DNA of 10,001 nt. Origin: G020350405 sp964513655 (GTDB lineage: Bacteria > Planctomycetota > Phycisphaerae > Sedimentisphaerales > Anaerobacaceae). The translations under genes and the position numbers were made by a program. The notes under the pieces were generated by a model, which made no database searches, was not told where the DNA came from, and saw only the letters and a program-made list of their open reading frames with translations. The stretch is from positions 1 through 10,001 of the forward strand of contig CAZENQ010000117.1 in assembly GCA_964513655.1 (NCBI GenBank), in the 5' to 3' direction. Each line of letters opens with the position of its first letter. Within the stretch, counting starts at the first letter, position 1. Shown piece by piece: positions 1-5,482 of this stretch.

Positions 1-912
1 GTGAAGAATGCCTCGCCGAAACTGCTGGGGGTTATAACCGGCCGGGACGAGTTCGAGTTTCTATACCGGGCGACACTGCCGGAGATGACCAACACCGGCC
101 GGATGTGGATTCCCCTGCCGGCAACGGACCTGTTCCAGACGGTCGAGATTAAGTCCATCGACGCTCCGGGTGAGCCGGAAATATTGCAGGACCGTAAACA
201 TGGAAACAGAGTACTTTTTTTGAAACTCGGCCCTGAAGACAGCGGAAAAACCGTCGCGGTGCGGATTCGGGTACAGCGGCTTGAGAAATCCGTTCATGAA
301 GCGCAAGAAGCGGCCCTGGGGCAATACCTTGAGCCCGAGCAACTTGTGCCCGCCAATGAGACATTCCGCAGCATTGCCGAGAAAGTCGTCGAGGGCAAGA
401 AGGGTGACCTGGTCCGTGCCCGGGCCCTTTACGACCATGTCATAGACCGTATGCGCTATATGAAGTTCGGCCCCGGGTGGGGAAAAGGGGATGCCGTCTA
501 TGCGTGTGACGCGCGGACGGGCAATTGTTCAGATTTTCATTCATACTTCATCGCGCTGTGCAGAACCGTCGATATTCCCGCCCGCTTCGCCATCGGTGCG
601 GCGATCCCTTCGGAGAGGAATGAAGGGGGGATAGACGGCTATCATTGCTGGGCGGAGTTCTATACCGACGGCAGATGGTGGCCTGTTGATATCAGTGAGG
701 GGGACAAGTGTTCCAGCCTGTCTACATATTACTTCGGGCACCATCCTGCAAACCGTATCGAACTGAGCCGAGGGCGTGACCTCGTGGTAGAGCCGGGGCC
801 GGCTTCAGGTCCAATCAATTTCCTTGCCTACCCGGTGCTGGAGGTCAGCGGCAAGCCCGCAGAGGTCAAAGTCGAGTTTTCCTTCAATCGAAACACATCC
901 GGCAAGCTGTAA
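1..912 (+). CDS. Transglutaminase-like (papain-fold) domain protein, probably 5'-truncated by the window edge
   Basis: The reading frame is open from the first base to a TAA stop at 910-912 (303 residues). The C-terminal half has the transglutaminase core triad in order: Cys176 in GNCSDFHSYF, His215 in GYHCWAEFY and Asp230 in WWPVDISEGDK. This is the pattern of Transglut_core proteins, which act as proteases, amidases or cross-linkers of peptides or cell-wall material. Residues 15-95 look like a beta-rich N-terminal domain (FEFLYRATLPEM, MWIPLPATD) that commonly precedes this core in exported bacterial homologues. GTG at base 1 could be a start, but no upstream sequence is visible and there is no signal peptide. 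The true start, probably with an export signal, is therefore likely outside the window. The domain call is secure; the substrate is unknown. Confidence 0.87.
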   Translation: MKNASPKLLGVITGRDEFEFLYRATLPEMTNTGRMWIPLPATDLFQTVEIKSIDAPGEPEILQDRKHGNRVLFLKLGPEDSGKTVAVRIRVQRLEKSVHEAQEAALGQYLEPEQLVPANETFRSIAEKVVEGKKGDLVRARALYDHVIDRMRYMKFGPGWGKGDAVYACDARTGNCSDFHSYFIALCRTVDIPARFAIGAAIPSERNEGGIDGYHCWAEFYTDGRWWPVDISEGDKCSSLSTYYFGHHPANRIELSRGRDLVVEPGPASGPINFLAYPVLEVSGKPAEVKVEFSFNRNTSGKL

Positions 913-937
913 TGTCCACGGAGTATGAGGGCACCGA

Positions 938-950
938 CGCCCGAGGGGCG
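938..950 (+). terminator. GC-rich hairpin after the transglutaminase gene (possible weak terminator)
   Basis: CGCCC (938-942) and GGGCG (946-950) form a 5-base-pair stem around a GAG loop, 26 bases after the stop codon. No real T-run follows (GGAGGTTGATTT), so it does not meet the criteria for a strong intrinsic terminator. It could mark an mRNA 3' end or be incidental in GC-rich DNA. Confidence 0.25.
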
Positions 951-970
951 GGAGGTTGATTTCCTGCGGT

Positions 971-1024
971 GACCAGATGCTTCGACTGCGCGGCGCTGCG
1001 CACCGCCTCGCTCATGATGACAAC
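971..1024. repeat. Possible degenerate dispersed intergenic palindromic repeat
   Basis: This stretch runs from gaccagatgcttcgact through a hairpin (TGCGC at 987-991, GCGCA at 998-1002, six-base loop) to ctcatgatgacaac. A TTCGACTGCGC core ending in a CTCA.GATGACA-like tail recalls short dispersed repeats common in intergenic DNA of environmental bacteria. Only one copy is visible here, so the repeat assignment is inference. No credible gene occupies this spacer (913-1147). Confidence 0.3.
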
Positions 1025-1046
1025 AGGCAAATCGAGGGATTTTGGG

Positions 1047-1074
1047 TTGAATTGGGAGAGGCAATCGTTAAAAT
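1047..1074 (+). promoter_or_regulatory. Candidate sigma70-type promoter for the zinc-ribbon protein gene
   Basis: TTGAAT (1047-1052) and TAAAAT (1069-1074) are separated by 16 bases, matching the -35 and -10 consensus at 4/6 and 5/6 positions. The box pair lies about 75 bases before the ATG at 1148, leaving a leader with a good Shine-Dalgarno site AGGAAGG at 1134-1140. Confidence 0.4.
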
Positions 1075-1147
1075 GGTGGGGCATGTTCGCGGTTGGTAGT
1101 TCGTGGATGAGTAAATGTGTGGATTTGGGCATTAGGAAGGCTAAATT

Positions 1148-2089
1148 ATGAAGGTGATAAAGTATTTGGTTTTGGCTGGTGCTGTGCTGATTAGTGTAGC
1201 GGCGAGTGCAGCGATAAATGCTATGGACAAGGAGGAATCGGGCGGCGGTTCGGCCGAGGTTTATGAGCAGCGTGAGACATTAGCCGGTTTGGAAGGCGTT
1301 TTGGTGAGCGGAGGTTTCAGGCTGCCGGACGAGATAAATGGCGCCGGGGTCCTGAAGAAACGAATTCTGACGGAGATTGAGAAGCTGCTGGGGCAGCACG
1401 GTATAAGAACCTATTCATTTGAAGAATACAAAAAGTCGAACCGGATGCCGGTGGTGGTATTCGAGATATCTTCGGTTGAATGCCCGGGTCGGGGGGGGAG
1501 ATATGCCGTATGGGCAAGACTGGCGCTCTGGCAGAGAGTTATGCTATTGACGGAGCCGGCGAAATCTTATTCAGCGATGACGTGGCAGGCATGGAACTAC
1601 GGGACGGCGAGCAAAGATTTTCTCTATGAAGACCTTATGGGCATGTGGGAAGAGTTAGCGTTGAAATTTATCAAGGATTTTCCGGTGGTCAGGCGAGCGG
1701 TCGTTGTTAAAGAGAGAGCGTCCGGCATTGAGCAGCTGAAACGCGGGGTACTGTATTGGGTCAAGTGCACAAATCCGGAGTGTGAACACGAATGGCAGAT
1801 GGACCGGAAAGATTACTTTATGTACCTAAGAGACCATCAGGACCCTATGGTATTGGCAGCACCGGCAATCGCGTGCCCGAAGTGCAGTGAGGCAAGCGGA
1901 TACAGGGCCGAGAAATGTGAGAAGTGCGGGACAATGTTTTTGAGAGGCAGCGTCCCACACGATTTCGCAGATAGATGTCCCGAATGCGGCCACAGCAGGA
2001 CGGAAGTGCTTCGAAGGGAAGCTCGAAACCGGGACAGACGAATGGCACCCAAGGCAGAGAAAAAGATACCAAGTGAGAAGAATAAGTAA
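1148..2089 (+). CDS. Exported hypothetical protein with two C-terminal zinc ribbons
   Basis: The protein has 313 residues. The ATG is preceded by AGGAAGG seven bases upstream. Residues 1-22 look like a Sec signal peptide or membrane anchor: basic MKVIK, hydrophobic YLVLAGAVLISVA, then ASAA. Residues 45-180 form a mixed alpha/beta domain with the order GVLVSGGFRLPDE, a GIRTY segment, and RLALWQRVMLL followed by SAMTWQAWNYG. This order resembles a poorly characterised family of envelope proteins in environmental bacteria. I base that only on residue pattern. The C-terminal part has four cysteine pairs: C207/C212, C243/C246, C257/C260 and C277/C280. They suit two zinc-binding ribbons, and a basic, charged tail follows. 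Zinc ribbons are usual in cytoplasmic nucleic-acid proteins, so their presence behind an export signal is odd. The gene converges with the next one, only 68 bases away. Function is unknown. Confidence 0.82.
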   Translation: MKVIKYLVLAGAVLISVAASAAINAMDKEESGGGSAEVYEQRETLAGLEGVLVSGGFRLPDEINGAGVLKKRILTEIEKLLGQHGIRTYSFEEYKKSNRMPVVVFEISSVECPGRGGRYAVWARLALWQRVMLLTEPAKSYSAMTWQAWNYGTASKDFLYEDLMGMWEELALKFIKDFPVVRRAVVVKERASGIEQLKRGVLYWVKCTNPECEHEWQMDRKDYFMYLRDHQDPMVLAAPAIACPKCSEASGYRAEKCEKCGTMFLRGSVPHDFADRCPECGHSRTEVLRREARNRDRRMAPKAEKKIPSEKNK

Positions 2090-2157
2090 ATGGGGCCAAG
2101 GGCGGAGCCGCGGCGAGGTTTGGTGAGGAGAAGACAGGGGGTTAGGGTCCGGGATTT

Positions 2158-2844
2158 TTAGTTGTACATGTCGGGGAGGACTTCGGGATACAGCTGGCCG
2201 GCGGGGGTAATCTTGAAGACATAAATGAGGTCCTCTTTTAACCTGGAGTATACGACGTTGCCGTATACGGCCTTGATGTCATACTGGCTGAGCCTTTCGG
2301 GGTCGTTTGCCAGTTGCCATATATTTGTCCAAAAAAGGTTCCTCTGACTTGGCGGTAAGAGTTCCAAGAGGTCCTTGTATCTTTGGGGCTCTCGGCCGGG
2401 CTGTTCTATGGTGAGGCCATTTTCGGGAGCGGTATTTTCACCGTAGACCCTGCGCCAAAGGTACAGGGCCTTCTGGGTGCCGTCCATTACCATTTTTTCG
2501 CCGAACTTGACGATTAACGCATCAAAAAATATTACATCACCCTGAATTGTGTAATCGGCCTCAATCAACTTTGTGAGTTTGTTATTTCTGGCGGTTTCGA
2601 CAAATCTTATGGTTGTGAAGAGCTGGCCGTCGCGGTGTATCTGGGAGATAACTTTTGCGTAGCCGATTTGGTCTTCGGTGGTGAGGTTGGTGATGGCCTG
2701 CTTGAGCTGTCTATTCTCGGTTAAGAGTTCATGTATGGTTAAGGCTCGGTAATAGAAACCACGTCCCATATATGTCAGCCCTGCAAGGCAGGTGAGGAGG
2801 ATGATGCAGGAAGCAACCGTTCTTATTTTGTATTTTCGGGCCAT
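2158..2844 (-). CDS. Membrane-anchored hypothetical protein with short coiled coil
   Basis: The protein has 228 residues. A short basic N-terminus (MARKYKIR) is followed by one hydrophobic segment at about residues 10-27. A leucine-spaced helix at 36-55 (IHELLTENRQLKQAI) suggests a short coiled coil next to the membrane. The rest, likely periplasmic, contains regular-looking stretches such as DQIGYAKVISQ, IRFVETAR, YTIQGDVIFFDALIVKFG and ALYLWRRVYGE. They look like a compact domain rather than low-complexity sequence, and I half-recall similar sequences in PVC bacteria without being able to name a family. There is no clear Shine-Dalgarno site. I keep this ATG because the next methionine (Met26) would lose the membrane anchor. 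It lies head-to-head with sulfatase 1 across 237 bases, so shared control is possible. Function is unknown. Confidence 0.78.
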   Translation of the reverse strand: MARKYKIRTVASCIILLTCLAGLTYMGRGFYYRALTIHELLTENRQLKQAITNLTTEDQIGYAKVISQIHRDGQLFTTIRFVETARNNKLTKLIEADYTIQGDVIFFDALIVKFGEKMVMDGTQKALYLWRRVYGENTAPENGLTIEQPGREPQRYKDLLELLPPSQRNLFWTNIWQLANDPERLSQYDIKAVYGNVVYSRLKEDLIYVFKITPAGQLYPEVLPDMYN

Positions 2845-2881
2845 TCGTAAGTCTGGTTATGTAAGGTTTTGCGGCATTAAA

Positions 2882-2918
2882 ATCGGCCGGCGGTACCAAC
2901 TATATAATCATCGGCCGG
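2882..2918. repeat. Direct repeat ATCGGCCGG x2 flanking a TATAAT box in a divergent intergenic region
   Basis: ATCGGCCGG occurs at 2882-2890 and again at 2910-2918, each containing the palindrome CGGCCG, with starts 28 bases apart. Between them is a perfect TATAAT on the plus strand (2903-2908), which also reads TATATA on the minus strand. The pair lies 38-74 bases upstream of the minus-strand 228-residue gene, where an operator could sit. No good -35 partner was found on either strand, so this is a suggestive arrangement only. Confidence 0.3.
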
Positions 2919-3007
2919 GTGGCTTTGTTTTGTACAATTATTGGCGGCACGGCAACATCAATGCAGCCTCGGCCTGTGCGGGGACTGCGCAGGGAATGAA
3001 CGCGGGG

Positions 3008-3036
3008 TTGACATGTCAGGCTAAGGGGACTAAATT
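3008..3036 (+). promoter_or_regulatory. Candidate promoter of sulfatase 1 with palindromic -35 region
   Basis: TTGACA (3008-3013) is a perfect -35 box and TAAATT (3031-3036) a 4/6 -10 box, with the optimal 17-base spacer. The -35 overlaps a perfect 10-base palindrome TGACATGTCA (3009-3018), which could bind a dimeric regulator. Transcription would start about 40 bases before the GTG start at 3082. Confidence 0.5.
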
Positions 3037-3068
3037 GCGTTTTCCTGATTAGCAAGTAGAAATAGGAT

Positions 3069-3074
3069 AAGGAG
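3069..3074 (+). promoter_or_regulatory. Ribosome binding site fixing the GTG start of sulfatase 1
   Basis: AAGGAG lies seven bases before GTG at 3082, inside the purine-rich run aaggagaagg. It supports the non-ATG start, and the Tat motif begins four codons later. Confidence 0.7.
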
Positions 3075-3081
3075 AAGGTCT

Positions 3082-4653
3082 GTGGGAAAGCATAGCAGGC
3101 GGGAGTTTTTGAAAGGTGTGGGACTGGGGGCGGTTTCGGTTGCGCTGGGGGGGTGTTTGGAGGAGGAGACTCGGGTTGGTGAGGACGGCGGTCGGCCGAA
3201 TATTATATTTATTATGAGTGATGACCACGCGGCGCAGGCCATGAACTGTTACGGCAGTAAGATTAATAAGACGCCGAACCTTGACAGGTTAGCGAAGGAG
3301 GGGATGCTTTTTGGGAACTGCTTCTGTACGAATTCGATCTGCGCACCCAGCCGGGCGGTGATACTGACGGGCAAGTACAGTCATATCAACGGCGTTGTCG
3401 ATAACAGGGTAGAATTCGACGGCCGGCAACAGACGTTCCCGAAGCTGCTGCAAAGGGCGGGCTATGAGACGGCGGTGATTGGAAAATGGCACCTTAAGAG
3501 CGAGCCGACGGGATTTGATTACTGGAAGATTCTGGTCGGGTCGTGGGGGCAGGGGGAATACTTCGAACCACTTTTCAGCGAAAACGGCAAAGAGACGAAG
3601 ACCAAGGGGTACGTTACGGACATTATTACGGACTTTAGTATTGAGTGGCTAAAGAAGCGCACGGGCGATAAGCCGTTTTGCCTATTGTATCAGCACAAGG
3701 CCCCGCACCGTGGGTGGAAGCCGGATGATAAGCACGCGAAGATGTATGAGGACGTCGAGATACCTGAGCCGGAGACATTCGACGATGATTACAAGACGCG
3801 GAGCGACGCGGCGAGGCAGCAGGAGATGACGGTGGAGCATCATCTGACGCCGAGTGATTTGAAGGTGGAGCAGCCGGACGAGCTGCCGGGTGAGGATGAG
3901 AGGGGATGGTGGCAAAAAGGCGTGCACGGGGAGTACTGGAGCCCGTCGCTGGAACTGCATGGGCAGCCGCTGAAGAAATGGAAGTATCAGCGGTATATCA
4001 AGGACTATCTTAGGTGCGTGGCGTCGGTGGATGATAATGTGGGGCGGCTGCTGGATTATCTCGACAGGAGCAAACTGGCGGAAAATACGATTGTCATCTA
4101 TACATCGGACCAGGGATTTTATTTAGGTGAGCACGGGTGGTTCGACAAGCGGTTTATGTATGAGGAGTCGCTTCGGATGCCGCTGTTGGTGCGGTATCCA
4201 AAGGAGATACAGGCGGGGTCGGTGAATGATGATATTGTGCTGAATCTGGATTTTGGGCCGACGCTGCTGGACTTTGCGGGTGTTTCGAGGCCGAAGGACA
4301 TGCAGGGAGAGAGCTTTCGGCGGCTGCTGGGAGGCGAGAGCGTGAAGGACTGGCGCGAGGCGATGTACTACCATTACTATGAGTATCCGGGCTGGCACGC
4401 GGTGAAGCGGCACTACGGGATAAGGACGAAACAGTACAAGCTGATACATTTTTATCATGATATAGACGCATGGGAGCTGTACGATTTGCAGAAGGACCCG
4501 CATGAGCTGAATAATGTGTACTATGATCCCCTGTATCATGTTGTTGTCAGAAGGCTGAAGGCGGATTTGGGGCGGCTGCGGGAAAAATACGGGGACTCAT
4601 ACGAGCTGACGCAGGAAATCCTGCGGAAAGACCTGAATCGGCGCAAGCGGTAG
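3082..4653 (+). CDS. Tat-exported lipoprotein sulfatase, family S1, GlcNAc-6-sulfatase-like
   Basis: The protein has 523 residues. The N-terminus has a twin-arginine signal (SRREFLK, residues 5-11) and a lipobox LGGC with Cys25, so a Tat-exported lipoprotein is expected. Active-site features follow in order: metal ligands Asp47/Asp48 in FIMSDDHAAQ; the formylglycine signature C-A-P-S-R with Cys87; GKWH at 134-137; KAPH with His209; SDQG with Asp343/Gln344; and Lys356 in WFDKR. Such enzymes hydrolyse sulfate esters after Cys is converted to formylglycine by FGE or anSME, neither of which is encoded here. The pattern NCYGSKINKTPNLDRLAKEG, then GFDYWKILVGSWGQGEYF, and a C-terminal HYYEYPGWHAVKRHYG block recall subfamily S1_11, which includes GlcNAc-6-O-sulfatases. 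That substrate is inference. Residues 225-285 form an acidic segment (for example EIPEPETFDDD). Length is normal for the family. Confidence 0.95.
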   Translation: MGKHSRREFLKGVGLGAVSVALGGCLEEETRVGEDGGRPNIIFIMSDDHAAQAMNCYGSKINKTPNLDRLAKEGMLFGNCFCTNSICAPSRAVILTGKYSHINGVVDNRVEFDGRQQTFPKLLQRAGYETAVIGKWHLKSEPTGFDYWKILVGSWGQGEYFEPLFSENGKETKTKGYVTDIITDFSIEWLKKRTGDKPFCLLYQHKAPHRGWKPDDKHAKMYEDVEIPEPETFDDDYKTRSDAARQQEMTVEHHLTPSDLKVEQPDELPGEDERGWWQKGVHGEYWSPSLELHGQPLKKWKYQRYIKDYLRCVASVDDNVGRLLDYLDRSKLAENTIVIYTSDQGFYLGEHGWFDKRFMYEESLRMPLLVRYPKEIQAGSVNDDIVLNLDFGPTLLDFAGVSRPKDMQGESFRRLLGGESVKDWREAMYYHYYEYPGWHAVKRHYGIRTKQYKLIHFYHDIDAWELYDLQKDPHELNNVYYDPLYHVVVRRLKADLGRLREKYGDSYELTQEILRKDLNRRKR

Positions 4654-4703
4654 CTTGGTGGGGCGATCTCATATAAATTCCCGTTTTGACAGCATGATCT
4701 TTA

Positions 4704-5168
4704 TCAGTGTCGGAGTCCCAAGGCTTGACAGACGTAGGTTAAGACGTCCTCATCAGAAACTTCATATTGGTTAAATTCAGAATTTATTTCCAGTGTATCA
4801 CCGTACATAACGAATTTGCATAGTACTTTTTCGTTCTCATATACAACTACCCATATACCATCCCCAAAATCAGGTGTCCCGGGGTAATAGACTTGGACGT
4901 ACTTGAGGCCATCCAGCACATCGTGTAGCGCTTCTATTTTTTTAGCATCGGTTATCGCAACGTCCTCGTTAATAAAGTACGCAGAGTATTTAATTTCGTG
5001 ATGTACGTCTAATTTGGTACTCTTTTTCAAGCTCCGGAGCAGCAATGAAATATTGTCTTGGGGGGCTGGTTTCGTTTCGGCGGAACGAAAAATACTAAAA
5101 GCGATAACAATCAGTAAAACTAAAACCGCCGACGCAACAAGCGCGATTTTACGGCAAGGTTTTTTCAT
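4704..5168 (-). CDS. Small membrane-anchored hypothetical protein between the two sulfatase genes
   Basis: The protein has 154 residues. Basic MKKPCRK precedes a hydrophobic segment at about residues 8-27, followed by a predicted extracytoplasmic domain. The domain shows a helix (DAKKIEALHDVLDGLKYVQ) and alternating beta-like stretches (GIWVVVYENEKVLCKFVMYGD), ending in a helix with Cys147. The layout recalls small uncharacterised envelope proteins, but I recognise no family. The DNA is visibly AT-richer than both neighbouring sulfatases, which may indicate separate acquisition or weak expression. A Shine-Dalgarno site is poor (AAAGG about 13 bases upstream). A candidate promoter lies at 5261-5289. 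It converges with sulfatase 1 across 50 bases with no obvious terminator, and diverges from sulfatase 2. Confidence 0.7.
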   Translation of the reverse strand: MKKPCRKIALVASAVLVLLIVIAFSIFRSAETKPAPQDNISLLLRSLKKSTKLDVHHEIKYSAYFINEDVAITDAKKIEALHDVLDGLKYVQVYYPGTPDFGDGIWVVVYENEKVLCKFVMYGDTLEINSEFNQYEVSDEDVLTYVCQALGLRH

Positions 5169-5260
5169 CGGTTTTTAGGTGCCTTTCGTGTTTTAACGGA
5201 ACAATATTCCGCGGCATTCGCCACTTGTTTTGTGTTCAACTGGTGTTGGTCTGATTCGTT

Positions 5261-5289
5261 GTTATATGCCTAACTTTTCTCTTATCCAA
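5261..5289 (-). promoter_or_regulatory. Candidate minus-strand promoter for the 154-residue orphan
   Basis: On the minus strand TTGGAT (5289-5284) is followed after 17 bases by TATAAC (5266-5261), matching consensus at 3/6 and 5/6. It would give a leader of roughly 85-90 bases that includes the palindrome at 5197-5211. Confidence 0.33.
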
Positions 5290-5382
5290 TCGCCGGAGCC
5301 GATATTGGTCATGGGCACGCTGGTCTGAGGGTATATAGTAAGCGCGAGTGAGGCTGGGGTCAAGAGAATATCAATCGGTTTT

Positions 5383-5391
5383 TGTGATAAT
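5383..5391 (+). promoter_or_regulatory. Candidate extended -10 promoter upstream of sulfatase 2
   Basis: TGTGATAAT fits an extended -10 element (TG, one base, then GATAAT, which matches TATAAT at 5/6). No convincing -35 box lies 17 bases upstream, as extended -10 promoters can tolerate. It is about 92 bases before the ATG at 5483. Confidence 0.27.
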
Positions 5392-5467
5392 TAGAGAGAG
5401 TGGGGGTTTGGGATTGTATTTGGGAGGGGAATTTTGTAGGATTTCGGTTTTGCAGGTTGTTCGATGC

Positions 5468-5473
5468 AGGAGG
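5468..5473 (+). promoter_or_regulatory. Ribosome binding site that decides the sulfatase 2 start
   Basis: A perfect AGGAGG lies nine bases before ATG at 5483. The first in-frame start candidate in the open frame, at 5348, has no such site and would put 45 extra residues before the Tat signal, so 5483 is preferred. Confidence 0.8.
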
Positions 5474-5482
5474 CGCTCAGTC

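Larger units (their letters stand above)
5169..5482. other. Divergent intergenic region between the small orphan and sulfatase 2
   Basis: This 314-base stretch holds no credible gene. It contains a 15-base imperfect palindrome CGGAACAATATTCCG (5197-5211) just upstream of the minus-strand gene, a candidate minus-strand promoter (5261-5289), a plus-strand extended -10 (5383-5391), and the Shine-Dalgarno site of sulfatase 2 (5468-5473). The frame of sulfatase 2 is open back to 5348, but that part lacks a good start and codes for no recognisable sequence. Confidence 0.6.

Noticed and set aside
969..1151. 60-codon plus-strand open frame overlapping the start of the zinc-ribbon protein gene by four bases
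   Set aside because: It runs through a palindromic intergenic segment, has an unlikely Trp/Cys-rich composition and no Shine-Dalgarno site. The four-base ATGA overlap appears coincidental because the downstream gene has its own ribosome site.
2090..2157. Bidirectional terminator between the convergent zinc-ribbon and 228-residue genes
   Set aside because: Only a four-pair GCGG/CCGC stem with a two-base loop is present, too tight and without a T-run.
2792..3052. 86-codon plus-strand open frame in the divergent spacer
   Set aside because: It overlaps the 5' end of the minus-strand 228-residue gene and the promoter region of sulfatase 1, and its translation shows no domain-like pattern.
4654..4703. 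Bidirectional terminator between sulfatase 1 and the convergent orphan
   Set aside because: The 50-base gap has no stem with a T-run on either strand that I can find.
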